The notes: a model not told the origin generated them from the sequence alone. A stretch of DNA of 64,000 bases from Lytechinus pictus (GCF_037042905.1 NW_026974140.1:9559001-9623000), one strand, 5' to 3'; counted from the first letter of the stretch, positions 46,890 through 59,555 are shown. Made by a program: numbers and translations.

Positions 46890-49800
46890 GTAAGTTTACC
46901 GCACAGAATGCAGTGACCAGTGTCTGTCCCCGTGTCTGTGACTGCGTCTGCACACATGTCACGCATGTATGAGTCGGGGTATGAAAATGGGGCCGGGGGC
47001 CCTGCCTTGACTTCGAACTTTTAGATTGGAGATTTCGCATGAATATATTCCTCCCTAAACTATTATTGTTCCTGACCTTGAATTTTGAAAAGTGTAGAAT
47101 TACATTTAAGAAGCAGGGTTGGTGAAAAAGCAAAAGGCAAAAATGAAGAAATTCTTTTTTTGGCTTGCCTTTGTTCTCTTCTTGTCTTTCTTGAGTACGA
47201 TAACTTTCTCGCAAAATTATGATAGGATCTTCAAATTTCCAATCAAAAAAGAAAAATTCAACAGCATTTATAAGGTTTATCATTAATCAGAACCGCAATG
47301 CGTTCAAAAAGGGGGCAATCGCAATCAAACTAGCTACGCGCACTGCAGACTGTCCGTGCGCGGAGCTATCTTGATTGCCCCCGTTTCGATCCCATAGGCA
47401 TAGGCCATAACTCATTGTGGTTCTGATTAGCGATAGATCTAAACATTATTGAATTTGCACAGAAATCAAGTTGACGATGGGTGCGGCATGCCTTCATTCG
47501 ACAGGGGCCCTGATCGCAATGCAGGAGCGAATGACCGCTGCAACTTCTGGGTTGCACATCGCATGCGGTGCGACGCAATTCAGCGGCTCTCGCACGCATT
47601 GACTTACGAACACGTGATGCGCTATGTCGTATGAAGGGCATGGGATGTCGAATCTCGGCCCTGAAACATGGCGATACATTTCAAGATTTTATGAATTATT
47701 GAGATGGAATTTGAAAATTAACATTGCATTTGCAATTAAAAATAGACAAATATTTTTAACAAACTTTGCAAATATTTTGTGAAGAGAAATTTTAGAGCAT
47801 AAAAATATTGCAGGAAAGCTTAACATGTCGAATCTTCGGCATGTTCCTCTAAAAATCTTGTAAAAAAGTTAATGAAAAACTTTCTGCTTCACTCAGACAG
47901 TGGGTAACAGTCGTGCTGCCCATAAATGGAGGTTTGTACCAGCAGACTTTGAGCAAATTTCCCCACAAGTAACTGATAACAAATAAAGCAATTCTCATCC
48001 ACAATTCAAGGTCAATATGACCATCACTTTTCTGAATGTCCCCATCGCGAACGGCCGTATTTCTGCTTCGATCTCAGAATCATTGTTCGAATTCTCATTC
48101 AGACATTGATTCGTGTTTGGATTCGTAATTTGATGTAGACTGAAGTTAGCTTCCAAAATCATGCGAACATGCGGCAAACGGGTGAGTTGCCTCAGGCAGA
48201 TTTTGTGATCGCTAACTTGAGTCCATATAAAAACTACTTCGAAGCCAAGCAGGCCAAGTGAAGCGATGTCTGAATGAGAATTCCACTGACCTAATGAGAT
48301 CGAGCCGAAATACAGACATTCCCGATCGTGACATTTGAAAAAACGGTGGGCATATTGACCTTGAAATGTGATGGAGAGACTTGCTAGTAATGACAATTGT
48401 GAACAGTTACTGGTGGGGAACTTTTCTTGAAGTACTGCCTGCTTGCAATGCCTATTGCCTGGGCTTGGCTGTGGCGCTGCAGCCTGTGCATGCAGCTTAT
48501 TTGTATGGGGCCCTTTGTCTGCACACCAAGAATTTAATTTTAGATAAAGTATGAATTTCTTTTTATTCCACAAAAATGTTCAGTTGATTATATTCCTTAT
48601 ATTCTTTATATTAATTAACAAAAAGGGGAAAATTTGTAGATCTATATTTTCTTGGAAAAAACCTCGGCTAGACCAGTCATCAGATTGAACCCCCCCCCAA
48701 AAAAAAAAATGGTGGTTTCCCATGTCTACGCATTTGCCTATTCATAACATGATTCAGGGATTTTAATGAGAGCATTTTGAGGTCATCACATGAGATGCCT
48801 GAAATTCAATATTTTTCCATTATTTTGAGTAAGGTTTTTTATGAATAACTATTGTATTGCAGGTGTAATCTTTGTGGTCGTTGCATGTGTTCTTTTATTA
48901 GAATCGTGCAGCAGATACACATGTGCAGACAACGGGCACTGCCCAGACTTTTTAGGCACTTACTGTTATTATGTGCAGATGTTCTAGTTCACCATCTTCA
49001 ACTCACCTGTAACTGCCCTACAAAAAATGGTACTAGAAATCATTTCCAATGTTGAAGGGTTTCTTGTGGCATCTGATATTAATCCTTGGTATTTCCCTGA
49101 AATGTTGCAGCACTTCTTTGGTTTAAAAATCCAGCAAATAAAACAAAGAATTTAATCACTTACATGTACATGTAGGCCTATTTAAAAGAAAAATTGTTTC
49201 ATCCTTTGAGGTTGCATATGATCTTGATAAAGTAAATTCACATCAATAATTTAAATATATACCATAAAATAGAGAAAAACACAAAAATATGACGTAACAT
49301 TGACATGTCAATGTTGTGTCGAAATTAATTTTTGTCTGATACAGTTTTCTTAGAGTTCATTGTGCCAGGATGAAACCTGTCAGAATAATTTATTACATTG
49401 ATATGAGTATCACATAGGATCAAGAAATAAAATCAGTTTATAGTTTTAATGATACATGGCATGCCATGTCACACTTAATGTACATGTATGTGTCCCAAGA
49501 AAAAACTTCCAACCTATTTAAAGGGGTACTCCACGCTGAAAATGATTTGATTTGAACAGATTAAGAAAAATCAGACAAACTAAACACTGAAAATTTGATC
49601 AAAATCAGACAATGAATAACAAAGTTATGGCAATTTTAAAGATTTGCATTATTCCGGTGAAACAGTTCTTCATGAATATTCAATGAACAAACTGATGATG
49701 TCATATCCCCACTTGTTCTTTTGTATTTTATTATATGAAATTAGGTTTATTCAATTCATGACGACGTGCATATAACTGTTTTCACAATAAATTGCTTTAT

Positions 49801-52800
49801 TTTTAAATTCAATAACTTCGCTATTTTCAGATTTTGATTATATTTTCAGCATTTTGCTCTATGAATCTTACTCTATTTTATAGATATTTTCAGCCTGGAG
49901 CATACAGTGTACCTTTAAAATTGTAGGAAATAGATAAAAACCATAGCACAAACAATTCTCTAAAACCTTATGGTAACAAACAAAATTACATGTATTTTTT
50001 ATATTCACCACTGGCTTAGAGCACTCAAAACTGTAATTTTGAGGATATTGTTGTGATATAGCCCACAAACTATTTTTTTATGAGAAAAAGAAATTGATGA
50101 CATTAAAGCAAGGGGTGACTAATCTGTATGATTTGTCAAGTAGTGTACTGCAGAATAAATTGGGGGAGGGGGCAGGAGGTAAAATAGGGACAGTGATTTT
50201 CCGCGATCGCGGAAAACGGACGGAATTCACGGAAAGGGCCTTTTGAAACGGAAAGTGGCATTTCAAACGGAAAATCACGGAAAATGTATTTTCCCTCAAA
50301 ATACACAGAATAGCAACAGAAATTACTCAAAAATCACAACAAAATGAGAATATTAAATGGCCACAAAACCCCAGAAAACACGATATTACTTCGCTACTAT
50401 CATGACAATTCACACATCGTGACTGCACTCTACATCAGCACACGTACTCGATTGTACCCCGCACCGTACCCGTACCCCCGGCGCGGCCGGCCGGGTTGGG
50501 CTTCACATGCATGTGTACATATCGTTCACTACACGGTCGTGTGTTGCTGCCCTCTACGTTTGAAGATGTAACAGCACGATACCGTGGTCTTAAAATCCAA
50601 GATGGCGGATTAGCAAAAGCCGTTGACTGATGATAACGATGTCCAAAACACCCCAAAATTATCGATGAAATATCATTTCACCGTGAAATCATGCTATTAA
50701 TGTGAAAGGTGAGGATGTATGCATGCTAAATGGGGTTGGAAAAATATGTTATGCACCCGCATAGATCCGATTAGAATGGATTCTATTGTGCTGTTGGTAC
50801 AGTAGCAGATACAAATTTTGACCAGTGCGAGTGCAATGTGTAAACGGAATTGTCACTTTTCCGTATGTACAAAGTCTATGGGGAAACGGAATTTCCGTTT
50901 TCTGACATGCTGAAACGGAATTTGAGATTTTCTGAAACGGAAAAGGCAATTTTTTGAAACGGAAAATCACTGTCCCTAGTAAAACAGCAAAAAAAATTGA
51001 AAAACTTCATGCCATTTAAGTATAATACCCCTGTTATTTAATTGAGAAAGCAATTTTACTCTAGGTAATCTTGCTCCTCCCAAATCAAAATGCAACCTGG
51101 TGTTGCCCCTGTGTGTGACTACATGTAGCATCCATGGACATCTTGAATACAATGATGGCGTAATAATTTACCACAATCCTTTTCTACATGCAAGTCTAGT
51201 CATTTGTCATTGTTGTCTCATACCTACCTACTACATGTACATGTACATGTACAATGTACTACATGTACAGTCCGACCTCTCTTATCCGGCCTCCCCTTAT
51301 CCGGATCTCTCTATTATCCGGACGCACATTTGCCGAGATTTTTTTTTTTTTTTTTCAATTCAATCTAGTATGTGAGGAAATGAGATTTCAATCTAAACTC
51401 AATCCTATGCGCAAACTCACTTTGATTACATATATTCATTATTTTCCAATTTAGTCTACCTACAACATTATTTTTCATGAAAATCACTGAAAGAATTTAG
51501 GCAAGATAATTTTCCAGTAAATCAGGGCCAGCGCAAACATTTCATTACGTTCTCTTTTCGTTTCCCGGGAAAAACAATGCATGTCTCGCTAGCTAACGCT
51601 AGGCCTCAATACGGACAGCGCCATCTATCATGTTTGAGCCTACAGTCAGTATAACAATGGCTGACATTGGGAAGCTGCGATACCCACCGCGATGATCTAA
51701 TTCTCTTTCGAGGGATGCTCAATCATTTTAGTAGGTAAACTATCCAACAGTTTTGGCCATCGATCGATTTCATTTCGGTAAAAATACCGCCTATAATTTG
51801 CACTGACACAGCAGTGAATACTGTCTGTACACCCACTACAATAAATAACGTGTAGCTACCGCCGTTAATGTTGGGCAGGCAGCAGCTGCGTGTATTTAAT
51901 ATTGGGTCTCCCAGATCCGGATAAATCCCTTATCCGGATTGGTGCTGGTCCCAACGTGTCCGGATAAGAGAGGTCGGACTGTACCTTAATGTAGGCTTCT
52001 TTAGATGATGTCTGCTCTAATTGGCTGGAGGTGAGGTTGTGGCACTAGCAGATTGACCATCGGAAAAAATTTATGTGCTTGTCTTTAGATCTTTTACTTG
52101 ATACTGAAAATTTGTAATAAAAAAAATTATCCCAAATCCATTTTACCGCATGATATTTTCTAACATACCAATGATTGTAATTTGATGTTACATTTATGTG
52201 TAGTGCAGGTGCATACATGCAGGCCACTGTGCAATATTAGTAAATGGTATTGGGAGAGGCATCCAAGCAGATGAGACCTTTAACTTTATTTGACAGTAAA
52301 AAGGTTTAGAACAGGATGTTACTATCTTAATAACAAAGGAAGTAGTGACAAGTTTATGTACTTTGGGAATCAGTCAGATATCCTGAAACATGAACATGCA
52401 GATCACTTTTATGAATAATAATAATGCCCTGATTGCCCTTGCAGTCCCAGTTATGATATTATTGGGTGTTGTTGTTGTGTTTTTTTATACATACTTTAAA
52501 AAAAAAAAAAAAAAAAAAGTGAAATAAGTTAAAAAAATACCCAAAACAAGCATATAATGATGTTCATACTTATTTGCTATAGAGATAATGATAAAGTCCA
52601 GTATAGGAAGAGTGTGATGGCACAACGAATGGATTTTGCTGGAGAATTTACCTGCGTATGTGCAAAAGCTATGGGGGAGGGTGCAAAGCCAAATCATTTT
52701 TTTTTTTTTTTTTTTTTTTTTGGGGGGGGGGTGTTTTCTGTTTCCCCTCTTTTGGGTGAAGTACACATCTCAAAGACTTAATTGGAAAATTGCTTTTGTG

Positions 52801-54472
52801 TAATAAAGGGGCAGTCCATGCTGTTATCAAACATACATTTATGGGTTATGAGCATTTTACAAAAACATTTTGTGACATTACATCTCAGCAGTTGACCCAT
52901 TACAAATTTCATACTTCCTGTATTTTTAAATTTTTGATAATGAGTGAGGATATTTTTCTCATTTACATGTAAATGTGTATGAAATCATGCATTCTTATTT
53001 CTAAAGAAATAATTTTCTGAAAAATATAATTTCTCCTTCATGTGTTGGTAAAAAACCTATATGTACATGTACTTGCTTTTGGACCAAATGATTTTTTTTA
53101 AATACAAGATGTTCTTATGATGAATATGTGGGGATTTTAGCTGAAGCCTTGTAATAGCCCCCCCCCCCTTCATAAAAGTTCCTATACATATAGTAAAAAC
53201 TAAATATCATAAAGTTAAGAATACAGTTTGAAGCCAAAAAATGAATAAATGAAAATTCACTGCTATTTTCCTGCAAGCAGGAATGTTGCATTCTTGGGTT
53301 AGAAACTGGGAACTTTTTTGCATTTAAGGACTGTAGATGATACTACATGTATTTGATATGTACATGTATGTGGCATGCATGTTGGGTTGAATTATTGTAG
53401 CTACTGTATCAGTTGTCACATGCAGACTTATCTATATGTACAATGAATTTAAAATGTACGTTCTTTTTGTCTTCCAATCACAGCCCTCGGAGCAGCCTAT
53501 GGCACGGCAAAGAGTGGTACCGGAGTGGCCGCCATGAGTGTGATGAGGCCAGAGCTTATCATGAAGTCTATCATCCCTGTTGTTATGGCTGGTATCGTCG
53601 GTATCTATGGTCTGGTTGTTGCTGCTGTCATTGCCAATGGAATCCCTTCAGATGCAGGTGCTTACACACTATACAAGTAAGTAGAACGTTCATTGATCTT
53701 AGTAATGAGTTTTATAGCAAATTAGGAAAATGTGCCATGTGAAAGTATGTAGAGTTTTTAAATGTCTACATTTCAGAAATTGGGGGCTAATTTGACTCTA
53801 ATCCTTTAGCATCATGTAGAGCATACAGAAAATCTCCCAAGTAAAAAAAAAGTCATTTTCGAAAAAAAAAACCCATTTAGAGGCGTGATAGCTCAGTCGG
53901 TAAAGGGGGGGGGGGCTCGGATTCTGGTGACCCGGGTTCGATTCCCACTTAGTGCACTAGTGCCCTTTGGCAAGGCATTAATCCTCATTACCAGGTCCCG
54001 CAGAGAGGACCTTAAGCCGTCGGTCCTCTGGTTGCTTACAAGCATTCATGCTTTCTTAGCAGTCAGGTTAAAAAAATCACCACCGCCACCACCAGTCAGT
54101 TGCCTCATTTTGTCATGGGACGGCAGTATTTCAAGTAAATATATTTCTTGCTTTGCATATTTTTATTTTTGATGTATTTTTTTGGATAAAATATCAGCAC
54201 ATGTAGTTTTTACGGGATTGTCTGGAACTCAGCATATTAATACTTCCTCTTATCCTTCTCATTACAGGAGTTTTATGCACTTGGGTGCCGGTCTTAGCGT
54301 TGGATTGAGCGGACTTGCTGCTGGCTTTGCTATTGGAATAGTAGGAGACGCGGGTGTTAGAGGTACAGCGCAACAACCAAGGCTCTTTGTAGGAATGATC
54401 ATCATCCTTATCTTTGCAGAAGTTCTAGGTCTATACGGTCTGATTGTGGCCCTGGTGTTGTCAACAAAATAG
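46817..54472 (+). CDS. ATP6V0C: ATP6V0C gene: V-type H+-ATPase Vo proteolipid subunit c, complete, 3 exons
   Basis: Exons 46817-46889, 53484-53676 and 54268-54472 join to 471 nt, a 156-residue protein (human about 155). GT-AG splice sites, phases 1 and 2. The product is nearly collinear with V-ATPase 16 kDa proteolipid: a short N-terminus ([20 protein letters not shown]), then four transmembrane helices as two Gly-rich hairpins. Signatures seen: [64 protein letters not shown]. Glu140 in helix 4 (FAEVLG) is the proton-carrying carboxylate of the family. The c-ring rotates to move protons into lysosomes, endosomes and secretory vesicles. The start codon is the first ATG of the exon and matches the family N-terminus. 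No frame damage is visible. Confidence 0.97.
47288..47430. repeat. Short foldback, GGGGGCAATC arms
   Basis: CAGAACCGCAATGCG, AAAGGGGGCAATCGCAATCA left; TTGATTGCCCCCGTTTCGAT, CATTGTGGTTCTG right. About 145 bp with a GC-rich centre. Confidence 0.5.
47473..47664. repeat. GC-rich MITE-like segment with GCATGCC ends
   Basis: CGGCATGCCTTCATTCGACA and AGGGGCCCTGATCG on the left against CGTATGAAGGGCATGGGATG and CGGCCCTGAAAC on the right form imperfect inverted ends. CpG-rich relative to its surroundings; short open frames on both strands are not credible genes. Confidence 0.4.
48005..48376. mobile_element. Foldback element (ATP6V0C intron 1)
   Basis: TTCAAGGTCAATATGACCAT at the left is mirrored by CATATTGACCTTGAA at the right. 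The arms (about 100 bp) also share GAATTCTCATTCAGACAT. The 192-codon minus-strand ORF across it is a consequence of the palindrome and has no protein-like features. Confidence 0.65.
49518..49917. mobile_element. TTAA-flanked foldback in ATP6V0C intron 1
   Basis: Left TTAAAGGGGTACTCCACGCT, right CAGCCTGGAGCATACAGTGT-ACCTTTAA. The ends pair with one small insertion on the right. Subterminal CACTGAAAATTTGATCAAAA and a matching inverted segment near 49830. Same design as the PWP2 intron 1 elements. Confidence 0.55.
50185..50978. mobile_element. TAGGGACAGTGA-ended element with CpG-rich core (ATP6V0C intron 1)
   Basis: TAGGGACAGTGATTTTCCGC left and ACGGAAAATCACTGTCCCTA right, ends bounded by TA. 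Multiple subterminal GAAACGGAAA motifs face inward. The core (50440-50560) is CpG-rich (GGCGCGGCCGGCCGGG) and includes CAAGATGGCGG, a YY1-type motif, at 50598-50608. 794 bp, no coding frame. Confidence 0.65.
51268..51981. mobile_element. Tigger/pogo-like nonautonomous DNA transposon (ATP6V0C intron 1)
   Basis: TIR CAGTCCGACCTCTCTTATCC at 51268 and GGATAAGAGAGGTCGGACTG ending 51981, each bordered by TA. CAGT...CCTCTYTTATCCGG ends are a hallmark of pogo/Tigger elements. Further inverted TTATCCGGA repeats occur near both ends. 714 bp with no transposase frame, so internally deleted or substituted. Confidence 0.8.
53484..53676 (+). CDS. ATP6V0C: ATP6V0C exon 2
   Basis: Encodes residues 25-89: [60 protein letters not shown] and YTLYK, covering helices 1-2 and the first loop. 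Acceptor TCACAG|CC, donor TACAA|GTAAGT. Confidence 0.97.
53880..54075 (+). mobile_element. tRNA-derived SINE f (ATP6V0C intron 2)
   Basis: GGCGTGATAGCTCAGTCGGT (A box), G run, GACCCGGGTTCGATTCCCAC (B box), then CCCTTTGGCAAGGCATTAAT and CAGGTCCCGCAGAGAGGACC. It occupies about a third of the 591-bp intron 2. Head closest to a tRNA of the five tRNA-type SINE heads seen here. Confidence 0.75.
54268..54472 (+). CDS. ATP6V0C: ATP6V0C exon 3 with stop
   Basis: Encodes residues 89-156: [60 protein letters not shown] and ALVLSTK, ending in TAG at 54470-54472. Contains helices 3-4 and the functional glutamate (residue 140). Acceptor ATTACAG|G. Upstream in-frame sequence to 54182 is intron, not coding, since the family K-S-F junction falls exactly at the AG. 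Confidence 0.97.
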
Positions 54473-54817
54473 ACCACCCCCCCCCCTCAAAAATGTAATA
54501 GTAATTATTTGAATGATTAGGTATGATTGGGCCCCCGTTTATATCTCCGTTGATGTAGTGTTTCAATCAATCGATGTGGTGCCCCAATATATTTGGGTCT
54601 GCTTATGATGTCAAGGAACATGGAAATTCCCATTGCAATGAATGTGAATTGGTATTCAATTGTTCCAATCAGGATATAGACAGATCTTTGGTTCTTGGGT
54701 TTATTCTGTTTAATTAATTTAGTACATGTAGGTGTAATGTGCAGTACTTCTCTTTTTCCCAATCGAAAGGAATATCTGAGAGAAATGTTGTACATTGATT
54801 AAACTTGATCCTCTTCT

Positions 54818-54823
54818 AATAAA
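54818..54823 (+). terminator. Candidate polyadenylation signal for ATP6V0C
   Basis: AATAAA about 345 bp after the stop codon, followed by a CT-rich stretch and a C run at 54846-54858. It is the first canonical AATAAA downstream of the stop that I noticed. Later candidates exist, so a longer 3' UTR is possible. Confidence 0.4.
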
Positions 54824-54899
54824 CAACCACCTTTCTTCTCTAATCCCCCCCCCCCCCGAGCAATATTAAATGTTAATGGTCTGTACAGTGAAACATTGT

Positions 54900-56020
54900 A
54901 ATTGATCGCCTGTGACATTGTAGTTTATGTTGGTTTATTGTTTATCATTATTATTATTATTATTAACATAGGTATATTTTTCATGCAAGCTTGCTTGAAA
55001 AAAAAACACTGATGTCCGTTGTCAATAGTTAAGGGTTAATGTGCAAAACAATTCTTTCATATAATCTTTGGAAAATGGTGAAATTTGTTTTATATGGGAT
55101 TCTTCTTTGTTAATGTTTAGTTTGTGTCAAGCTTGGAGTAAAGTACTAGTTGTAGTAGCCTATATATATATTTCCAATCACTGTATATTGGATTGATAGA
55201 CTCTTTAATATGTGATTCAAATGTGGTTTGTTGAATTATGTTTTATTAATGTAAATTCATGCTAGTCCTGAAAAAAAAACCCAGACAAACACAAGAACAT
55301 TTCATTACTAGTACATTTGATTTTACAAAATCATTATATGATATCATCAACTCCAAAATGAAGTTTTATACGTGTACATGTAGTTATCTGGTCTTGAAGA
55401 AGTTGCCCACTTATACACGTACATTTATAATTTTTTCATAACTTTCATTCTAATCTCGGTTCCGCCAGCATTATCTATCATGCTTTACATTGAATCACGT
55501 GTTGCTACTTGAATAACAGAAAGAATTTATTAAACTAAATTGTAAAGATTGAGTTGACCATGTTTCACCCGCAGGATTACCGATATTATTGAATACTGAG
55601 TCCAAGGTGAAATTTGAATTTGTTTATTCACATAGTGAGGACACTAAATTGTGTAAATAATGTACTTTTGGACCTTGTATGTATTCATATGTACAAGACC
55701 TTTCAAGGAACCTTATCAAATTTGATGCAAATATTTTTTTCTGCACTTTGATGGCAAATGCCACTGCCAAATTATGTAAAATATCGGACACATCTCTTCC
55801 TTTTACCTGATTTTTCCATTTTAACAAAGTTAGATGCATTTGTATATAAACACATATATATTCTGAAAGAGACTGGTTTGTCCAGATCAAGATTTATTTC
55901 ATTTTCCACCTAGGTTATAGTGCATTCTATGTAACCAAAGTTATAGCTATATCTGGGAGAAATGATGTGATAAGCATGTACATTGAAACTTTCTAATATC
56001 AGTGAAGTTTGACTTTCTGA
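54900..56020. other. ATP6V0C downstream region
   Basis: AT-rich, with TTATTATTATTA near 54947, possible extended 3' UTR with several TATATATA and AATAAA-like strings. No coding evidence. Confidence 0.4.
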
Positions 56021-56022
56021 CA

Positions 56023-56250
56023 TGGGCTGTTAAAACATATCTCAAAACGCATTTTTTAAGGACATCTCAGAAAATGCCGTGTTCTTGAAATATGGCAACC
56101 TCATGTTGCCTGAAAACGGTCTCCTTATTCCTATAGAGAGAACTCTTTTGAAGCAAAAGAAAGTTGTCACCTGCGTCATTACTCCATTAATAGAGGATTT
56201 TCTGAGCTCTCCTCAAAAAGTTTTTGAATTTGGAGAGTTTTAACAGCCCA
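56023..56250. mobile_element. TGGGCTGTTAAAAC foldback
   Basis: TGGGCTGTTAAAACATATCT left and AGAGTTTTAACAGCCCA right, 228 bp. The pairing continues inward through CTCAGAAAATGC against a TTTTCTGAG segment. Intergenic, downstream of ATP6V0C. Confidence 0.6.
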
Positions 56251-56259
56251 CCAACAAAA

Positions 56260-58790
56260 TTTGTTTTGTATGAATACATGATGTGGTATCTCTGGGTTTT
56301 AAGCAATACAATAGGATGAAACTAGAAAGTAATCTTCAGTCAAAGAACAACTGTTCAGCAAAAGAAAATTAAAACGGGTAAATGATTGAAGGGTTTACAA
56401 ATATTCTTGTACGAAAGTGGCAGTCATACTTCTGTTTCCACTAAATAAAGGCATTACTAGACTGGTACCACAGACCTGTTGGGTATATCAAAGAGTTAAG
56501 TATGACTTACATGTAGAGTCGCACTTAAATGCTGACGCGTACACGATATGAAACCCGCAATCATATTGATAAATACGCAGTAGCGCGCGTCCTCTTGGCA
56601 TAATGTGACCAATGCGGTCATGCCTTTTATACCACACGCAACTAGGCAATACCCCCCAGGCTAATACAGGACTTTTGTAAAATGTACATTAGAGTTGAGA
56701 AAAGAAAGTAACATACATGTGGGTTGATGAAGTCATTTTCCCCATCAAGCAATATGTCTTGTAAAAACAATGAGAATGAATTGATGTTGTTTGGGAGGCT
56801 GAAAGACGACAAGGTAATCAGTACTGTATTGACTTCACACTCTTTTCCAGTTTTCTGTCGATTTCTTCCTCTGATAATAGCATGCAGTATGATATAAGAG
56901 CTTCTCCTATGAATACACACATTTGTATGATTAAGAATGCCATATTATTTGACAAATTTTGTAAGATATTGTAATTTATTATTACATGTAGCACCAAATA
57001 ATTATGATCTGTCATTTTAATCCGTTAGTGTACAAATTGTTCATTGCACTCTGTGCAAGTATTAATCATTCCATTTCGTAAAGTGGAAAAGAAGCATGTG
57101 CAAGCGTAAAGGAAAGCCATTCTGTGTTTGTGTACGTGTACTATTATAAATAAAGAGTGAGTAGTTAACAAAAATGACCACTGTTAAATACCGACATGAA
57201 AAAAAAAGTATTTGTTTTGGGGGTGAAATAGTTTCATATTTAGAAATGTTATCCAGCATTGACGAAATCCTTTATATTGTTAGTGTATGAAAAAAAAAGA
57301 TATTATATATCATTAAATATATGTATTAATGAATGTGTACACATGTTTTTGTTTGTATTTACATGTATGCGTATCTATCTCCTTTGTCGAGTGTATGCGG
57401 TGTGTGGCTAACTAGGAAGTCTGCTTGCAGTTAACGGGACTTGCATGTATGCAATCCATGCTCCTATTATCTGACAACTTTCCAGTTGCTTTTCAGGTTA
57501 CCAAAATCAAATCAATGTAGCCCAGAGCGAACATGTGAATTTGCGAGGCCCTATGTGACTGTTTGTGAAATTGATAAAGGTGGGGCTGAGTGTGTTAAAC
57601 TAAGGGAATTAACTTTCAAAATACAAAGTAAACGGGATATCCCTGAGGAAATGACTAAATTCAGTGGCCACAAAAATCTCTTGACAAGTACACGTTATTA
57701 GAATTGAAATAGAAACATTGATGGGTTAAGACATTGCATCAATGAATACCATTAAATGATCATTTATTAAAGGATAATTAATTCATTTTTTAAATCAATT
57801 TTCATCGAGAATCTCTGAATTTTCTGCAATTTAACTTGTTCAAACAATCTTACTCTCTTTCCATAGAATAAGGATAAATTGGGTATCTTTGGAAAGCTGT
57901 TATCATAGTTTCAATCAATAGGAAAAAAATCACAAACAGTCATCAAAGTTGGCTTTATTTATACACCTTGTATAAGGAGATGAAATTCATTTGAAAAATT
58001 ATTAAAAATGAATATTAAAATTCTGATAATGGAATACAATTTGCCAACTGTTACCTATTCACTTAAAAGAAAACAATGAAACTAAAATGCCCATGTAGTA
58101 TTTTCTACTGTGCATCCACCCTTAATATTGCAAATATACGTATATGCAGACCTGTATGCAGGGTTTCCAATTAGGGGGTTCGATTCCTTCTCTTCCTTGG
58201 TTGAAAATTTGACGAGCAAAAAAAAGTCTTCAGTAAAATTCTTTGACATTTCGTATGACAAAAAATATTTTCCTTCCCTATTTTCATTGCTCTGGAAAAT
58301 TAATTTGATCCATATTTTTCAACAGATTTCTTTTTAACACATGAGCTCAATTAAATGACACCTTTCACTTATAGCCAATTCTTTCAGATTGGTAAAAAAA
58401 AATTCCTGAAACTACACATAAATGCCAGTTTCCTCTAATTTTTCTGGTTCTGCAATTCAAGCAAAATTATTTTAGTTTTGATTTCGCCTTTAAGTTGGTA
58501 CACAAATTATTCACTTGACCTTGCTGCATGCAAAGTACATTAGGTACTATACAAGGTGATTACAAGATAAGATCAAACTTTGTCAACAGTCATTCTGCTT
58601 TTGTATGAATCAATTTCCTTATTCCAGTCATTGTGACTCAGAAATGGTAAATTACCAATAGGTCTAAACCTGCTTTATCTAATTTCTGTTCAAATGGTCT
58701 TACATTTTTACTAATCATTTGGTATAATTGCTATTATGCCCATTCACCATAGTACCTTGTTTCCACTCCAGTGATGCTATACCAACATTT
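56260..58790. other. Intergenic, no gene recognised
   Basis: Includes an 86-codon plus-strand ORF (57441-57701) with a Cys-containing C-terminal part preceded by a TTTTCAG acceptor-like site, but with no family I recognise. Otherwise AT-rich sequence with poly-A runs. Confidence 0.3.
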
Positions 58791-58799
58791 TTGTTTTTA

Positions 58800-59290
58800 T
58801 ACTAGTAATATCAACTTGGTCTAACACCACTTAGGGGGTGTTGAAAGAAAATATTTGCGATCAATTGCAAATTTCAGTTGCAAATATATGAGTGATGGGT
58901 CAATCTTAACCAAAGCAAATCAATTTATACTTGTTGATGCTAGGAGACAATCAATTAATTGCAAATTCGCAATAAAATGCAGGACTTACAATTGATTTTG
59001 AGAGCTAAAATTGACTTGCTATCAATTGCAAGTTTCTTGCAATGTAGTCTATATACTTAAATGAACTGATAATGAACCAAAATTTCATTTGAAAAAGTAA
59101 CATACCGGAAATAAATAGACAAATTGTAAATAAGACCTATTGGGCATTAGACTAAATGAGTATCAAGTGGGAATTGGACCAAGTGTAGTGCAGACTGTAG
59201 ACTAAACAGCCGTTAGTCTAAATTGATAGTAGACTAAATAGGTTTAGCCCTACCTGAGAAGAAGACTAAGTGAGTCTAGACCTCTCACAG
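58800..59290. repeat. AGACTAAATG-type and ATCAATTGCAAA repeats
   Basis: From 58840 alternating ATCAATTGCAAATT motifs in both orientations; from 59140 GACTAAATGAGTATCAAGTG and AGTCTAAATTGATAGTAGAC motifs. Similar CATTTGGTCTA / CCACTTGGTCGAACACCACT text lies at 17600-17735. Probably remnants of a dispersed element. No gene. Confidence 0.4.
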
Positions 59291-59555
59291 GATGATATTC
59301 AATATACATGTACATGTAACCCTGGAAAAATAAAAATAAATGCAAAGCTGAGCAGTTTCTCAAAGAGATATGAATTCTTGCTGCTCATAGCATTGGGAAA
59401 TATTCATGTGCCAACCTCTAACCAAATGCTTCTGAAACGAAGGTTCGATGGGTCGTAATCTTTTGCATCAATGTCAGGTTGATGAAGGGCCATCATATTA
59501 AATATCATTGTAATAATGGAAGTTTGAGCCTTTTATTATAAAAGGAATATTGCTA

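Noticed and set aside
47995..48573. 192-codon minus-strand ORF in ATP6V0C intron 1
   Set aside because: Spans a foldback element (48005-48376); no recognisable motifs.
54182..54267. Upstream extension of the last ATP6V0C exon as a separate 96-codon gene
   Set aside because: The sequence before 54268 is intron ending ATTACAG; family alignment and exon 2 phase require the splice.
57441..57701. 86-codon ORF with a TTTTCAG acceptor-like site inside
   Set aside because: No recognisable family, partner exon or donor; kept only as a note in the surrounding region.
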